Source: Zhenpiania hominis (GTDB lineage: Bacteria; Bacillota; Clostridia; Peptostreptococcales; Anaerovoracaceae). Taken from it: a stretch of DNA of 64,000 nucleotides. A model generated the notes under the pieces. The model was given only the letters and a program-made list of their open reading frames with translations. It was not told the origin of the DNA and made no database searches. Below, one piece after another: positions 50,971 to 60,454 of the stretch. The stretch is from the NCBI RefSeq assembly GCF_014333425.1, contig NZ_JACRYT010000003.1:124001-188000 (forward strand), read 5' to 3'. Every line of letters begins with the position of its first letter. The first letter of the stretch is position 1. Both the position numbers and the translations under genes were made by a program.

Positions 50971-51753
50971 TTAAATCTTTCGTATGCCCTCCCACAGAGC
51001 CATCATAATCGAATGGGGAATAAATTTGGCGGCAATCCGGTGGAGAAAACAGATCGGTCCCGGCGTCGAAACCGCAAGACCGGCTCGATTGTCGCGGAGC
51101 GCCCGATTTACAACCCTCTCGCTTTTCGATGCCAGTGGAAAATGCCGTATAGCCTGTCCGTTCCTCGTTTCTTTCGCTCCGGGAATAAATTCGGTATCTT
51201 TAATCCAGTAAGGGCAGACCGCCGTTACATGAATTCCCCGGCCTTTCAACTCCCAGCGCAACGCTCTGCTGTAGCGCAGAAGAAATGCTTTGGAGGCGGC
51301 GTAAATATTCAGATAGGGAAATGGCTGAAAGGCAGAAGTAGAACAAATTTCCAGAATCCGCGCCCCGGACTCCATCCAGGGCAGACAGAGCCGTGTCATC
51401 ATCACCGCGGCGCGGCAGTTCAGATCGATCATATCCATACAGTCCGAATCGGAAATATCACGGTAACTCCCGATTTTTCCGAAGCCGGCACAGTTAATCA
51501 GAATCCTCAAATTCGGCTTCGCCTCGGACAGTAATTTTTGAAAATAGGGAAAACTGGACGTTTCAGTAAGATACATGGGAAGGACGCGTATCGGAAGCTT
51601 CCCCTGCTTTTCCAGTTCACGAAGCCGGTTCCCCCGCCGGGCAATTACCCAGATTTCCTCCACGTCCTCCATATCCTGAATCCGACGTACAAAGCAGCGC
51701 CCCAGTCCGCTGGAAGCGCCGGTTACAACCGCGATCCTTTTACCTCTCTCCAT
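50971..51753 (-). CDS. Short-chain dehydrogenase/reductase
   Basis: 260 residues, Rossmann fold. The cofactor-binding motif is TGASSGLGRCF near residue 11, NCAGFG near residue 87, and the catalytic Tyr/Lys in YAASKAFLLRYSRAL near residue 151. The C-terminus is hydrophobic and basic (FLHRIAAKFIPHSIMMALWEG), perhaps membrane-associated. The substrate is not known. It lies 20 bases upstream of DUF4317 on the same strand. Confidence 0.9.
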   Translation of the reverse strand: MERGKRIAVVTGASSGLGRCFVRRIQDMEDVEEIWVIARRGNRLRELEKQGKLPIRVLPMYLTETSSFPYFQKLLSEAKPNLRILINCAGFGKIGSYRDISDSDCMDMIDLNCRAAVMMTRLCLPWMESGARILEICSTSAFQPFPYLNIYAASKAFLLRYSRALRWELKGRGIHVTAVCPYWIKDTEFIPGAKETRNGQAIRHFPLASKSERVVNRALRDNRAGLAVSTPGPICFLHRIAAKFIPHSIMMALWEGIRKI

Positions 51754-51778
51754 ATCCGTTCCTCCTGCCTCTCAAAAG

Positions 51779-51829
51779 AAAACAGGTACCGTACAGCCGA
51801 TGCGCTCACCTGCTTCCGACACCTGTTTT
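51779..51829 (-). terminator. Intrinsic terminator after recA
   Basis: AAAACAGGT / ACCTGTTTT form a 9-bp stem with a 33-base structured loop; CTTTTG follows on the minus strand. Confidence 0.65.
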
Positions 51830-51896
51830 GTTTCTAGTATTTTCGGCTGTGTATTTGCCGCAGCTTCCTTTTTTAGGATTTCCGGAAAGTGCGGTT

Positions 51897-53024
51897 TTAT
51901 TCAATAATTACGCCGTCTTCATCCACTTCAAAATCATCTGGAAACAGGTCGCCCTCTTTCTCATCTTCTTCACTGGAACGGTCTGTCTTGTCGGAATCTT
52001 TTTTCAGCGTATCGCGGACAAGCTCTTCAACACGTTCCATCATTTCCGGATGCTCCAGCATGTATTTCTTTACATTTTCACGGCCCTGCCCGATGCGGTC
52101 GCCTTCAAAGCTGTACCAGGATCCGGCTTTATCGATTACCTTCAGTTCAATGGCGCAGTCCAGCACATCCCCTTCTTTGGAAATCCCCTCTCCATACATG
52201 ATGTCAAACTCGGCCTGTTTGAAGGGCGGTGCCACTTTATTTTTTACAATTTTAACCTTTGTGCGGTTTCCTAAAAAGTCATCTCCGGATTTAATGCTTT
52301 CCACTCTGCGCACATCCATACGCATGGTCGCGTAGAATTTCAGCGCTCTTCCGCCTGTAGTCGTCTCCGGATTTCCGTACATGACCCCTACCTTTTCACG
52401 CAGCTGGTTGATAAAGACTACGGCTGTTTTGGATTTGTTGATAAATCCCGCCAGTTTTCTGAGAGCCTGGGACATAAGTCTGGCCTGCAGTCCTACATGG
52501 CTGTCTCCCATTCCTCCTTCAATTTCGGTTTTTGGAACCAAAGCCGCAACCGAGTCTACAACGACAATATCCAGCGCGCTGCTGCGGACCAGCATTTCGC
52601 AGATTTCCAGTGCCTGTTCACCTGTATCCGGCTGAGATACTAAAAGCTCGTCTACATTAACGCCCAAGTTTTTAGCGTACTCCGGATCCAACGCGTGCTC
52701 CGCGTCGATGAAAGCTGCCTTTCCTCCGTCTTTCTGCGCCTCCGCAATCATGTGCAGCGTCAGAGTTGTTTTACCGGAAGACTCCGGTCCAAAGACTTCG
52801 ATAATTCTTCCCTTTGGAATGCCGCCAATTCCCGTTGCCAGATCCAGACTCATGGAGCCTGTAGAAATTGCCTCAATATCCATTTTCGCAGAATCATCTC
52901 CAAGGCGCATAATCGCCCCTTTTCCAAATTCTTTCTGTATCTGGTTAAGAGCATCCTGAAGAGCCTGCTCTTTATCATCTTTTGTTGACACCGCTTTTGA
53001 TGCCGCTTTTTTACTGACTGCCAA
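51897..53024 (-). CDS. recA: Recombinase RecA
   Basis: Strand-exchange and SOS co-protease. The Walker A motif GPESSGKTT is near residue 75, MAW-type loop [12 protein letters not shown] and L2 loop near residue 210, and an acidic C-terminal tail ([16 protein letters not shown]). The start codon is TTG at 53024, seven bases after GGAGG. The gene carries a LexA box at 53044-53057 just after its -10. It follows cinA in the same direction, as in many Firmicutes. Confidence 0.98.
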   Translation of the reverse strand: MAVSKKAASKAVSTKDDKEQALQDALNQIQKEFGKGAIMRLGDDSAKMDIEAISTGSMSLDLATGIGGIPKGRIIEVFGPESSGKTTLTLHMIAEAQKDGGKAAFIDAEHALDPEYAKNLGVNVDELLVSQPDTGEQALEICEMLVRSSALDIVVVDSVAALVPKTEIEGGMGDSHVGLQARLMSQALRKLAGFINKSKTAVVFINQLREKVGVMYGNPETTTGGRALKFYATMRMDVRRVESIKSGDDFLGNRTKVKIVKNKVAPPFKQAEFDIMYGEGISKEGDVLDCAIELKVIDKAGSWYSFEGDRIGQGRENVKKYMLEHPEMMERVEELVRDTLKKDSDKTDRSSEEDEKEGDLFPDDFEVDEDGVIIE

Positions 53025-53043
53025 TTCCCTACCTCCAATTATG

Positions 53044-53095
53044 TGAACGTTTGTTCGTTTTGTTTTATCATACTCTAAACTTCCTGCCGCGTCAA
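53044..53095 (-). promoter_or_regulatory. recA promoter with LexA box
   Basis: On the minus strand TTGACG (53095-53090), a 17-base spacer and TATGAT (53072-53067). A LexA-type box, CGAACAAACGTTCA (53057-53044), lies directly downstream of the -10. Confidence 0.88.
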
Positions 53096-53422
53096 GAAAA
53101 ATTTCTCGCAGGATTTTTTTACAGCATACCTAAGTTTATTTCTGGTCCAATATTACCATTTTTTTACATATAAGTCAAGCCTTTGCCGCATGAAAAATTG
53201 CTCGTATACACCTACATGAAAAAACTCCAGATTGCGTATACAAATCGTATACACAGGAAAGAAAATCAGTGACATTGTGTATAAAAAATACATTTTCTGA
53301 CTGTTTTTGGGGCGAAAATGACCTTAAAACCCCCGGAACCTCCCGTTTTTTATACGCAATTCGTTCTTTTTGCCTCCCGGTGTATACCCGCCGCCCTGGC
53401 CGCGGTTGTCCCCAGCAGGACG
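53096..53422. other. cinA-recA intergenic region with iterated GTATAC motifs
   Basis: About 330 bases without a gene. It holds repeats around GTATAC at 53203-53210, 53235-53242, 53246-53253 and 53381-53387. ATTGCGTATA (53231-53240) and TATACGCAAT (53351-53360) form a perfect 10-bp inverted pair. No promoter or ORF convinces me apart from the recA promoter at its edge. Confidence 0.5.
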
Positions 53423-54652
53423 CTAGACCAGCTTGTTGATTAAATCCAGCATGGAAAGCAGCGCGTAATTACGGTTCCAGTTGCGGTTCACGTTTCGCAT
53501 CTGAATTTTTCTGCATACCGTTTTCCCCTGATAAACGGCCCCGATATACACAAGTCCTACCGGCTTTTCCGGACTGCCTCCTCCCGGCCCCGCGATTCCG
53601 GTAACAGATATACAGATATCGCTTCCGCTGACCCGATGCAGACCTTCGGCCATTTCACGGGCTGTTTCTTCACTGACCGCGCCGTGGGCCTTTAACGTTT
53701 CTTCCCGAACTCCCAGCTCCTGCATTTTCGCTTCATTGCTATAGGTTACAAGGGAGCGGTCAAACACTTGGGAGATTCCGGAAATTCCCGTCATGGCGGC
53801 GGCAAACATACCTCCGGTGCAGGATTCGGCGCTGGAAAGAGTCAGTTTCTTTTCCATCAGCTTTCTGGCTACTACCGTCACCAAATCTTCATCATCACAG
53901 CTATAGATATATTCTCCGATTAACGCTTTTACCTTTTCCAGCATCTCATCAACTGCCTTAGCGGCTTCTTCTTTTGTCGCCCGTTTGGAAGCGATTCGCA
54001 GACAGCATTCCCCTTCTTTGGCATAGGTGGCCAGAGTCGGGTCCGTCTGTCCGTCGATGAGAGGCAGCAGTTTTGTTTCCAGCATGGACTCTCCGATGCC
54101 GAAGGTGCGGATCATGCGATAAACGATGGTGCTTTCAGATTTTTTTTCAAGATAAGGAAGCACTCTGCGCTGGAACATGCGTGTCATTTCCCTGGGCGGT
54201 CCCGGCATGCAGATAATGGTTTTTCCCTGATGTTCCAGGGCAAAGCCGGGTGCGGTTCCCGCGTCATTGTCAAAGACCACAGCCCTTGACGGCATGTAGG
54301 CCTGCTTTTTATTATTTTCCGTCATAACCCGGTTTTGTTTTTTAAAATAGGTTTCCAGCTTATCCATGGTTTCGCGATGGAGAACCAGCTCATCCTCCAT
54401 GGCCCGGCAGACGATCTCTTTTGTCAGATCATCCTGTGTAGGCCCCAAACCGCCTGTTGTAAGGATTAAATCGCAGTCTTTAAAAATCATTTCGATCATT
54501 TCTTCAAGACGTCCCGGATTATCCCCTACCGTATGATGATACATCACATCAAAACCAAGCAGATTCAGCTGCTGTGATAAATAAACCGTATTCGTATTTG
54601 TAATCTGACCGAACAACAGTTCGGTTCCCACACTTAAGATTGCGGATTTCAT
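53423..54652 (-). CDS. cinA: CinA family competence/damage-inducible protein
   Basis: 409 residues with two domains. The N-terminal MoCF-like domain (residues 1-170) has GTELLFGQITNTN and TTGGLGPTQDD. The C-terminal CinA domain is near residues 250-405 (LTLSSAESCTGGMFAAAMTGISG, ISVTGIAGPGGGSPEKPVG) and is known in relatives to deamidate nicotinamide mononucleotide. It is downstream of pgsA and upstream of recA, a common Firmicutes order. Confidence 0.95.
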   Translation of the reverse strand: MKSAILSVGTELLFGQITNTNTVYLSQQLNLLGFDVMYHHTVGDNPGRLEEMIEMIFKDCDLILTTGGLGPTQDDLTKEIVCRAMEDELVLHRETMDKLETYFKKQNRVMTENNKKQAYMPSRAVVFDNDAGTAPGFALEHQGKTIICMPGPPREMTRMFQRRVLPYLEKKSESTIVYRMIRTFGIGESMLETKLLPLIDGQTDPTLATYAKEGECCLRIASKRATKEEAAKAVDEMLEKVKALIGEYIYSCDDEDLVTVVARKLMEKKLTLSSAESCTGGMFAAAMTGISGISQVFDRSLVTYSNEAKMQELGVREETLKAHGAVSEETAREMAEGLHRVSGSDICISVTGIAGPGGGSPEKPVGLVYIGAVYQGKTVCRKIQMRNVNRNWNRNYALLSMLDLINKLV

Positions 54653-54675
54653 AATACTCCTTCTTTCCCTGCCCT

Positions 54676-55203
54676 CTACATGGACAGCAGCTGTCTGTTT
54701 TTCACAATATACTCAACGCCGGAGATAATGGTCATAGCCACCGCGATCCAGAGGAAAATCTGATCCAGCGGCACGCCGATATAGCGGCACGGCCAGTTGT
54801 CAAGAAGCAGCAGAGGAATGGCGATCATCTGGGTAATGGTCTTGATTTTTCCCGTTGTTCCCGCCGCAATGACGATTCCTTCTGATGCGGCCACCTGTCT
54901 GAGACCGGTTACGGCAAATTCTCTGGCTAAAATAACGATTACCATCCAGCCGGCCACGTCTCCCAGCTCAACGAGGCAGACCAGAGCCGCCATAACCAGC
55001 AGTTTATCCGCCAGCGGATCCATCAGTTTTCCAAAGTTGGTAACCAGATTATATTTTCTGGCGATGTGTCCGTCCAGCATGTCCGTCAGCGCGGCGGCAA
55101 TAAAGATAATAGTAGCCGTGTACCGGTAACCCAGCAGCAAAACTACAATAAAAACCGGAATGGCGATAATTCGTAAAAGCGTCAATTTGTTTGGCAAATT
55201 CAT
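54676..55203 (-). CDS. pgsA: CDP-diacylglycerol-glycerol-3-phosphate 3-phosphatidyltransferase
   Basis: Makes phosphatidylglycerol-phosphate in the membrane. The CDP-alcohol phosphotransferase motif reads DMLDGHIARKYNL then NFGKLMDPLADK near residues 41-70. Four to five membrane segments over 175 residues. The start overlaps the rimO stop (ATGA). Confidence 0.95.
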   Translation of the reverse strand: MNLPNKLTLLRIIAIPVFIVVLLLGYRYTATIIFIAAALTDMLDGHIARKYNLVTNFGKLMDPLADKLLVMAALVCLVELGDVAGWMVIVILAREFAVTGLRQVAASEGIVIAAGTTGKIKTITQMIAIPLLLLDNWPCRYIGVPLDQIFLWIAVAMTIISGVEYIVKNRQLLSM

Positions 55204-56519
55204 TTTAAAACCTCCCTGCCTGCAAGATCATAATCAAAAGCATCTGTAATTTCAACGTCTGTAAACTCTCCCGGCGTTAAGTTCCGATCCGAGGTAAACA
55301 GTACCGCGTTGTCGATTTCCGGAGCGTCCCATACGGTCCGTCCGATGTAACTTCCGTCTTCGTCCTTTTCCTCCACGAGAACCGTAAGGGTTTTCCCGAT
55401 TTTCGCCTGATTGGATTTCAGAGAAATCTCAAGCTGGGCGCGCATGATGGCGTCGCGTCTTTGGGCTTTGACTTCCTCGTCCACCTGATCTTCCATTTCC
55501 GCTGCCGGCGTTCCTTCCTCCTGAGAATAGGTAAAAACGCCGAGCCGTTCAAATCCAGTGTTCTCTGCGAAAGAAAGAAGCTCTTCAAAATCATCCTCTG
55601 TTTCCCCGGGAAAACCGGTAATAAAGGTAGTCCGGATGTGTATATCCGGAATTTCCCTTCTCAGTTTTTCAATGGTTCTTCGGATACCTGCGGAAGTGGA
55701 GCGCCTGTTCATAGCTTTTAATACGCTGTCGCTGATGTGCTGGAGAGGAATATCGATGTAAGGACAGATTTTTTCTTCCTCTTTCATCACCTGAACCAGT
55801 TCGTCGGTAATCCGATCCTCATAGCAGTACATCAAACGGATCCAGGCGATTCCTTCAATGCGGCACAGCTTTCTAAGCAGATCAGCAAGCACATATCCGC
55901 CGTAAAGATCCATGCCATAGGCTGTTACGTCCTGGGCAATGAGAATCAGCTCCCTGCACCCATTTTCCGCAAGCATCCGGGCTTCTGAAAGAATGGCTTC
56001 CTGGGTCCTGCTGCGGTATTTTCCACGGATCTTTGGAATCACGCAGTAAGCGCATACATTGTTGCATCCTTCGGCAATTTTCAGAGTCGCGGTATAAGGA
56101 TTGTCCGCCAGCTTTCGGAACGGTGATTCCGCGTAGATCCGGCTGTAATCGCTGTGATATTTTTTCCGAATTCCTTTTGTAAAATTTTCAAGAATCGAGG
56201 GAAGCCGTTCATAATCGTTTACTCCCAAAAACAGATCGACCTCCGGCATTTCCTCATAAAGCTCGTCCGCGTAACGCTGGGAAAGGCAGCCCGTTACTGC
56301 CAGAACCGCGCCCTCTTTTTTACAATCCGCCATCTGAAAAATCCGTTCAATGGACTCGGTTTTCGCGTCGTTGATAAAACCGCAGGTATTGACAATCACC
56401 ACATCCGCTTCCTCAGGGGAGCGGATGATCCGGTGCCCCGCGTGTTCCAGAATCCCCGCCGCTGTTTCCGAATCATTAAAGTTTTTCAGACAGCCCAGTG
56501 TTTCCATATAGATGTTCAT
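55200..56519 (-). CDS. rimO: Ribosomal protein S12 methylthiotransferase RimO
   Basis: Radical SAM methylthiotransferase that modifies Asp of S12. UPF0004 domain starts METLGCLKNFNDSE, the radical SAM cluster is EGCNNVCAYCVIP near residue 150, and a C-terminal TRAM domain is near residue 370-439. Its start is the base after the ftsK stop, and its stop overlaps pgsA. Confidence 0.95.
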   Translation of the reverse strand: MNIYMETLGCLKNFNDSETAAGILEHAGHRIIRSPEEADVVIVNTCGFINDAKTESIERIFQMADCKKEGAVLAVTGCLSQRYADELYEEMPEVDLFLGVNDYERLPSILENFTKGIRKKYHSDYSRIYAESPFRKLADNPYTATLKIAEGCNNVCAYCVIPKIRGKYRSRTQEAILSEARMLAENGCRELILIAQDVTAYGMDLYGGYVLADLLRKLCRIEGIAWIRLMYCYEDRITDELVQVMKEEEKICPYIDIPLQHISDSVLKAMNRRSTSAGIRRTIEKLRREIPDIHIRTTFITGFPGETEDDFEELLSFAENTGFERLGVFTYSQEEGTPAAEMEDQVDEEVKAQRRDAIMRAQLEISLKSNQAKIGKTLTVLVEEKDEDGSYIGRTVWDAPEIDNAVLFTSDRNLTPGEFTDVEITDAFDYDLAGREVLK

Positions 56520-59165
56520 TTATCCTTCTTTTAAATCCTCCGTTTCTTTTCTCAGAGCCGCAAGCTCTTCCTCTGTCATCAGCACCTGTCTCTTTTTGCT
56601 TCCGTCGGCAGGTCCGACGATGCCTCTTGCTTCCATCTGTTCCACAATTCTGGCCGCCCGGTTGTAACCTACGCGGAATCGCCTCTGCAGCATGGAAACC
56701 GAAGCTCCGCCTTCGGCGACTACCATTTCGATGGCATCCGGCAAAAGCTCGTCCGCGTCGTCAGGCGCCTCCTGAATTCCCCCCTTGTCGATGGTTTCGA
56801 TAACGTCTTCGGAATACTCGGCTTTTTCCACCTGACTTTTCACAAACTCAATTACTTTATGCACCTCTTGATCCGAAATAAAGGGGCCCTGCACCCGCAT
56901 CGGTTTTCCGCTTCCAATGGGGCTGAAGAGCATATCGCCTTTTCCTACCAGCTTTTCCGCGCCGGCCATATCCAGAATCGTCCGCGAGTCAAACTGGGAG
57001 GACACGGCAAAGGCAATCCGGGACGGAATATTGGCCTTGATAACGCCGGTAATGACGTCGACGGACGGCCTTTGGGTAGCGACAATCAGATGCATTCCCG
57101 CGGCTCTGGCTTTCTGGGCCAGTCTGCAGATGGATTCCTCCACCTGAGATGGAGCCGCCATCATCAGATCCGCCAGCTCGTCAATAATAATGACAACCTG
57201 CGGAAGGAAGGAATCCTCCTCCCCTCTTTCCGTCACTAGTTCGTTATAGCCAGCCAGATCCCGCACCCCTTCTTCAGCGAATTTCTTATATCGCTTTTCC
57301 ATTTCCGCTACCGCCCAGTTGAGGGCCGCGGCCGCTTTCGGCGGATCTGTTACCACCGGGATCAGCAGATGAGGGATTTCGTTATAATTGGCCAGCTCCA
57401 CCACCTTCGGGTCAATGAGTACCAGCTTGACCTCTTCCGGTCTTGCCTTATAGAGAATACTGGTGATGATACTGTTGACACACACGCTCTTTCCGGAACC
57501 GGTAGAGCCTGCGATGAGAAGGTGGGGCATTCCTTTGAGGTCCGCTACAATCGCCTTTCCTTCAATGTTTTTTCCTACGGCAAAGGTGATTTTTGATTCC
57601 GCCTGTTTAAATTCGGGGGAGTCGATCATCTCCCGAATCGTTACCATATTCACTTTGTCATTTTCCACTTCAATCCCCACTGCCGCTTTCCCCGGAATCG
57701 GAGCCTCGATACGGATGCTTTTCGCTTCCAGATTCAGGGCGATATCATCGGCCAGATTGACAATGCTTTTCACCTTTACTCCCACATTCGGATGGATTTC
57801 GTACCGGGTAACCGTCGGCCCCTGGGTAACCTGCACCACCTCCGCGTCAATACGGAAATTGTGGAGGGTTTCTTCCAATTTCATGGCTTTCGCCCGCAGT
57901 TCAGAGCTTCCGGTCCGGTCTTTTCGGAGCTTTGGCTTGTTCAAAAGATCCATCGGGGGAAAACGGTAGTCCGCGATAGGGTGAGAATTTTCACTTATTT
58001 CCTCCGGGGAAAGAGAAGCCTTTGCAGCCTGGCTTTTTGTCATTTTTTCAGGTTCGTAGGCTTTCGCGGCAATCACAGCCGCGGAGGTTTTCTCAGAAAT
58101 TTCCTGGGAAAGATCGTCTTCCGGTTCCAAATCCGATCGGCCCGCGCTGTGACTGCCTTCCTCGATCAGTCCCTTTCCAGGTTCAGGCTCGGGGACATGT
58201 CCATCCAGTCCAAAGCTTTGCTGCATACCGTATCCGTCCGTCTGCGGGGGTTCGTCCGAAAGCCCGTATCCGGAAGCGGCCGGCGCTTCGCCTCCAAACA
58301 GATCATCGTTTTCCATATAAGCGAGAATCTGTTTCTGTCCGCTGGAAATTCGTCCCGGTGTGTAAGAGGTTTCCTCCTGGGACTTGCTTTGCTCCCGTTT
58401 CAGGCGTTCCCACAGAGGCACGCGCCGTTTCTCCCGTTCCGCGAGCGCAGACCTGTCTGTGCTGTCCATAAGGATCGGCGTTGTTTTTCCTTTGGACACG
58501 GGTTCGGAAGGGAGGGATTCCTCCAGTTCCTCATCAAGCTCCGCTTCCTTTTTGGCTCTTCTTTTTTCCGCGGCGCGCTCTGTGAATCGAGAGACCGGGG
58601 TGTTGATAATGAGCAGCAGGCAGATGATAATCACCACCACCGCAATCATGTAAAGTCCTGGGATCCCGAAGGCCTTTACAATCAGGCTGCCGATATACAT
58701 GCCCAGCAGGCCTCCGCTGTCCAGCAGGATCCCGTCATGGTAGTAATCTACCGCGTCTGGAAGTCCAAATCCCAGAACCTGTGGGTCTAGAAAACGGGCG
58801 GAGTTGAGAAATGCCGCCATCAGCAGAATAATAAACAGCAGGAAAAGGGCTTTTCTTCCAATATGAATGGTTTTCTTGGCAAATAATAAAATTCCGTATA
58901 GGATCAGATAGTATGGAAACGCGTAGGCGATAGCGCCCAGGCAGCCCTTGAAGAAATCCGACAAGGCCTCCCCTACCGCTCCTGCCGCATGAGTCTGAAA
59001 GGCTACCGCGAGAAAGGCTCCCAGCGCGATAATAAGAATGGCCCAGATTTCATCTCTCAAATTCGGATCCATTGCTTTCTTTTGGGAAGCGGCCTGCCTG
59101 CGGCTTCCCGTATTTTTCTTTTTCGAACCGGCGGCTTTTCCCGGATTACGCTTTTTTTCTGTCAT
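56520..59165 (-). CDS. ftsK: DNA translocase FtsK/SpoIIIE
   Basis: Membrane-anchored ATPase that pumps DNA across the septum in division and sporulation. Four N-terminal membrane segments (residues 35-190), a linker with acidic repeats, the motor domain with Walker A GSTGSGKSV near residue 555 and Walker B VVIIIDELADLM, and the C-terminal winged-helix gamma domain (SMLQRRFRVGYNRAARIVEQME). 881 residues. It heads the ftsK-rimO-pgsA-cinA group. Confidence 0.96.
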   Translation of the reverse strand: MTEKKRNPGKAAGSKKKNTGSRRQAASQKKAMDPNLRDEIWAILIIALGAFLAVAFQTHAAGAVGEALSDFFKGCLGAIAYAFPYYLILYGILLFAKKTIHIGRKALFLLFIILLMAAFLNSARFLDPQVLGFGLPDAVDYYHDGILLDSGGLLGMYIGSLIVKAFGIPGLYMIAVVVIIICLLLIINTPVSRFTERAAEKRRAKKEAELDEELEESLPSEPVSKGKTTPILMDSTDRSALAEREKRRVPLWERLKREQSKSQEETSYTPGRISSGQKQILAYMENDDLFGGEAPAASGYGLSDEPPQTDGYGMQQSFGLDGHVPEPEPGKGLIEEGSHSAGRSDLEPEDDLSQEISEKTSAAVIAAKAYEPEKMTKSQAAKASLSPEEISENSHPIADYRFPPMDLLNKPKLRKDRTGSSELRAKAMKLEETLHNFRIDAEVVQVTQGPTVTRYEIHPNVGVKVKSIVNLADDIALNLEAKSIRIEAPIPGKAAVGIEVENDKVNMVTIREMIDSPEFKQAESKITFAVGKNIEGKAIVADLKGMPHLLIAGSTGSGKSVCVNSIITSILYKARPEEVKLVLIDPKVVELANYNEIPHLLIPVVTDPPKAAAALNWAVAEMEKRYKKFAEEGVRDLAGYNELVTERGEEDSFLPQVVIIIDELADLMMAAPSQVEESICRLAQKARAAGMHLIVATQRPSVDVITGVIKANIPSRIAFAVSSQFDSRTILDMAGAEKLVGKGDMLFSPIGSGKPMRVQGPFISDQEVHKVIEFVKSQVEKAEYSEDVIETIDKGGIQEAPDDADELLPDAIEMVVAEGGASVSMLQRRFRVGYNRAARIVEQMEARGIVGPADGSKKRQVLMTEEELAALRKETEDLKEG

Positions 59166-59211
59166 CGTTTACCCCTTATCCCTGCGTTTTGCGCAGAAAA
59201 AATCAAATTAT

Positions 59212-59220
59212 ATTATACCA
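59212..59220 (-). promoter_or_regulatory. Extended -10 promoter of ftsK
   Basis: TGGTATAAT on the minus strand, about 47 bases before the ftsK start. A short stem CTGCG / CGCAG follows in the leader. Confidence 0.6.
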
Positions 59221-59376
59221 CAAAGCCAGGGAATGTGCTGTTTTTCTTACGAAAACATTCCGCAAAAATGGACAACCTTTCGATCGATTTTTATTTTCAC
59301 CGAGAAAGAGGAACTCCGGCGGGCCAATCTGCGTATACTGACATTATAGATTCCTGAAAATAATCGGAACTGATAA

Positions 59377-59406
59377 TTTACAAAGCACAGTGTGAAGTGG
59401 TACAAT
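59377..59406 (+). promoter_or_regulatory. asd promoter
   Basis: TTTACA (59377-59382), an 18-base spacer, TACAAT (59401-59406). Confidence 0.7.
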
Positions 59407-59438
59407 AAGGACATTAAGCATTCAGGAGGAAAAAAGAA

Positions 59439-60431
59439 ATGAAGAAAAAACCGAACATTGCAATTGTGGGCGCCACTGGGGTCGTCGGCTCTACGTTCCT
59501 CAAAGTATTAGAAGAAAGGGACTTCCCTTTTGAAAATATATACATGATGGCGTCTTCCAAGTCTGCCGGAAAAACCGTCACCTTTAAAGGAAAAGACTAT
59601 GTTGTGGAAGAGCTGAACGAACACTCTTTTGATAAGGATATCGATATCGCTCTCTTTTCCGCCGGCGGCGCGACTAGCGAAAAGTACGCGCCGATTGCGG
59701 CACAGCACGGTGTAACGGTTGTCGACAACAGCAGCGCCTGGAGAATGGATAAAGACGTTCCTCTGGTTGTACCGGAAGTAAACCCCGCTGATATTGAGTG
59801 GAATCACGGGATTATCGCCAATCCTAACTGCTCCACCATTCAGGCTATGGTTGTACTGAAGCCGCTTCACGATAAATATAAGATCAAGAGAGTCATCTAC
59901 TCCACATATCAGGCGGTTTCCGGTTCCGGGGTTAAGGGAATCAGCGACTTATCCGAAGGGCTGAAAGGCAACGATAAATGTGAAGCCTATCCCCATCCTA
60001 TCGCGGGGAACTGTCTGCCCCATATTGATGTGTTCCTTGACAACGGCTACACGAAAGAAGAGATGAAGATGATCAACGAGACTCATAAAATCCTCGGCGA
60101 TGATAATATCAAGGTAACCGCAACAACGGTTCGCGTTCCGGTATTCGATTCCCACAGTGAGTCCATCAACATTGAGTTTGAAAACCCGATTGATGTGGAC
60201 GAAGTACGGGAGCTTCTGGCAAGTTCGCCGGGAATCATTGTACAGGACGATCCGGCGAATAATGTATATCCCCTGGCGCGTGACGCCGCTGGCACGAATG
60301 AAGTGTATGTCGGCCGTATCCGCAGAGACTACTCGGTTGACAACGGAATTAATCTGTGGGTTGTGGCGGACAATATCCGCAAAGGCGCCGCTACAAACGC
60401 GGTTCAGATCGCGGAGGAACTGATCAAATAA
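59439..60431 (+). CDS. asd: Aspartate-semialdehyde dehydrogenase
   Basis: NADPH-dependent reduction of aspartyl phosphate to aspartate semialdehyde, the branch toward lysine, diaminopimelate, threonine and methionine. The NADP motif VGATGVVGSTF is near residue 9 and the catalytic Cys is in NPNCSTIQ near residue 131, with the His near residue 225 region. Ribosome site AGGAGG. dapA follows 23 bases later and uses the product. Confidence 0.96.
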   Translation: MKKKPNIAIVGATGVVGSTFLKVLEERDFPFENIYMMASSKSAGKTVTFKGKDYVVEELNEHSFDKDIDIALFSAGGATSEKYAPIAAQHGVTVVDNSSAWRMDKDVPLVVPEVNPADIEWNHGIIANPNCSTIQAMVVLKPLHDKYKIKRVIYSTYQAVSGSGVKGISDLSEGLKGNDKCEAYPHPIAGNCLPHIDVFLDNGYTKEEMKMINETHKILGDDNIKVTATTVRVPVFDSHSESINIEFENPIDVDEVRELLASSPGIIVQDDPANNVYPLARDAAGTNEVYVGRIRRDYSVDNGINLWVVADNIRKGAATNAVQIAEELIK

Positions 60432-60454
60432 ATTAAGTGAAAGGATGATGCGGC

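Noticed and set aside
53096-53422. CRISPR-like repeat array
   Set aside because: The GTATAC motifs are short, unevenly spaced and partly inverted; there are no spacers of equal length.
57792-58790. 332-codon open frame on the plus strand
   Set aside because: It is antisense to ftsK's linker and motor region; composition is Arg/Phe-rich, and no ribosome site or family match is seen.
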